DNA of 64,000 bases from Struthidea cinerea (lineage: Eukaryota > Chordata > Aves > Passeriformes > Corcoracidae): NCBI GenBank assembly GCA_013397865.1, contig VZTI01002343.1, positions 1,463,485 to 1,527,484 on the forward strand, given 5' to 3'. The notes under the pieces were generated by a model. It had not been told where the DNA came from, did not search any database, and saw only the letters and a list, made by a program, of their open reading frames with translations. Below are positions 63,638 to 64,000 of this stretch, piece after piece (positions within the stretch are counted from its first letter, which is position 1; each line of letters opens with the position of its first letter). The position numbers were made by a program, and so were the translations under genes.

Positions 63638-64000
63638 CAGAATCGGGATTGTTCAGCCTGGAAAAAAGAAGGTTTTGGGGTGACCTAATTGCAGCTTTCC
63701 AGTACTGGAAGGGAACTTACAGGAAAGATGGGGCAAAACTATTTAGAAGGGCATGAAGGACAAGGGAGAATAGGTTTAAATTGAAAGAGAGTGGGTTTAG
63801 ATTAGATGTCAGGAAGAAATTCCTTACTGTGAAGTACTGGAACAGGATGCCCAGAGTAGTGGGTGTTCCATTCCTGTTGGCGTTCAAGGCTGAGTTGGAT
63901 GGGGCTCTGAGCAATCTGATCTAGTTGATCAGAGCCAGGGACCATTACTTGATCTTCAAGGTCTGTTCCTACACAAACCATTCTATGATTTTATTCTTCT

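Larger units (their letters stand above)
62915..63995 (+). mobile_element. CR1 LINE, ~1.08 kb, 5'-truncated
   Basis: Sense-strand CR1, the longest LINE copy in the window. It begins within the reverse transcriptase (the reading SHNIFVFKLESEGFDW at about 62941-62989 matches the segment after motif A). It passes motif B (SGSPQGSVLGP) and motif C (FADD), the ORF2 carboxy part and a short 3' UTR, and ends in CATTCTATGATTTTATT. ORF2 is split over at least three frames with an early stop at 62990, so it is dead. The tail lies within a few bases of the window edge. Confidence 0.97.

Overview
The window reads as nuclear DNA from a bird. The evidence is several 5'-truncated CR1 LINE copies (one with the avian CR1 tail of ATTCTATG octamers) and at least three solo LTRs of endogenous retroviruses of the kind found in bird genomes. 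These sit in AT-rich, CpG-poor, otherwise mostly unique sequence. I cannot name the species. The LTR types resemble ones I associate with passerines and other Neoaves, but that is recall, not a search.

I find no host protein-coding gene, rRNA, tRNA or CRISPR array that I can support. The open frames are short, overlap on both strands, show no recognisable family, and the longest ones fall on repeats. The window is probably intergenic or lies inside a large intron; the sequence alone does not say which.

Layout. 1-1140: a TTTTTC microsatellite, then a pyrimidine-rich relic that looks like an ancient L2-type LINE reverse transcriptase. 3771-4308: old CR1 (-). 4309-7300: mostly unique, with a repeated 13-base palindrome and a candidate ancient repeat with inverted ends. 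11603-11769 and 13434-13996: CR1 fragments (+ and -). 21100-21430: LTR fragment (+) holding a perfect 14-bp stem hairpin and a 40-bp direct repeat. 34203-34720: CR1 reverse-transcriptase relic (+) with lost catalytic residues. 38141-38221: purine, G-quadruplex-prone tract, followed by a 593-bp solo LTR (-) at 38314-38906 with a perfect CTACA target duplication. 40811-41100 and 43868-44376: CR1 (-). 52447-53524: a 1.08-kb solo LTR (-) with about 50-bp tandem repeats. 55005-55704: CR1 (+) whose tail was hit by a compact 307-bp solo LTR (-), 55706-56012, with a perfect TATGT duplication. 62915-64000: CR1 (+) carrying a broken but recognisable ORF2 end. One ambiguous base (N) lies at 60037.

The elements do not form a working system. 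They are an insertion history: ancient LINE relics, then CR1 copies, then LTR insertions, at least one nested into CR1. I looked for a novel coding or defence system and did not find one. The most unusual local signals are the LTR hairpin at 21110-21145, the duplicated palindrome at 5577/6208, the nested LTR at 55706, and a CpG-retaining patch near 27.2-27.8 kb.
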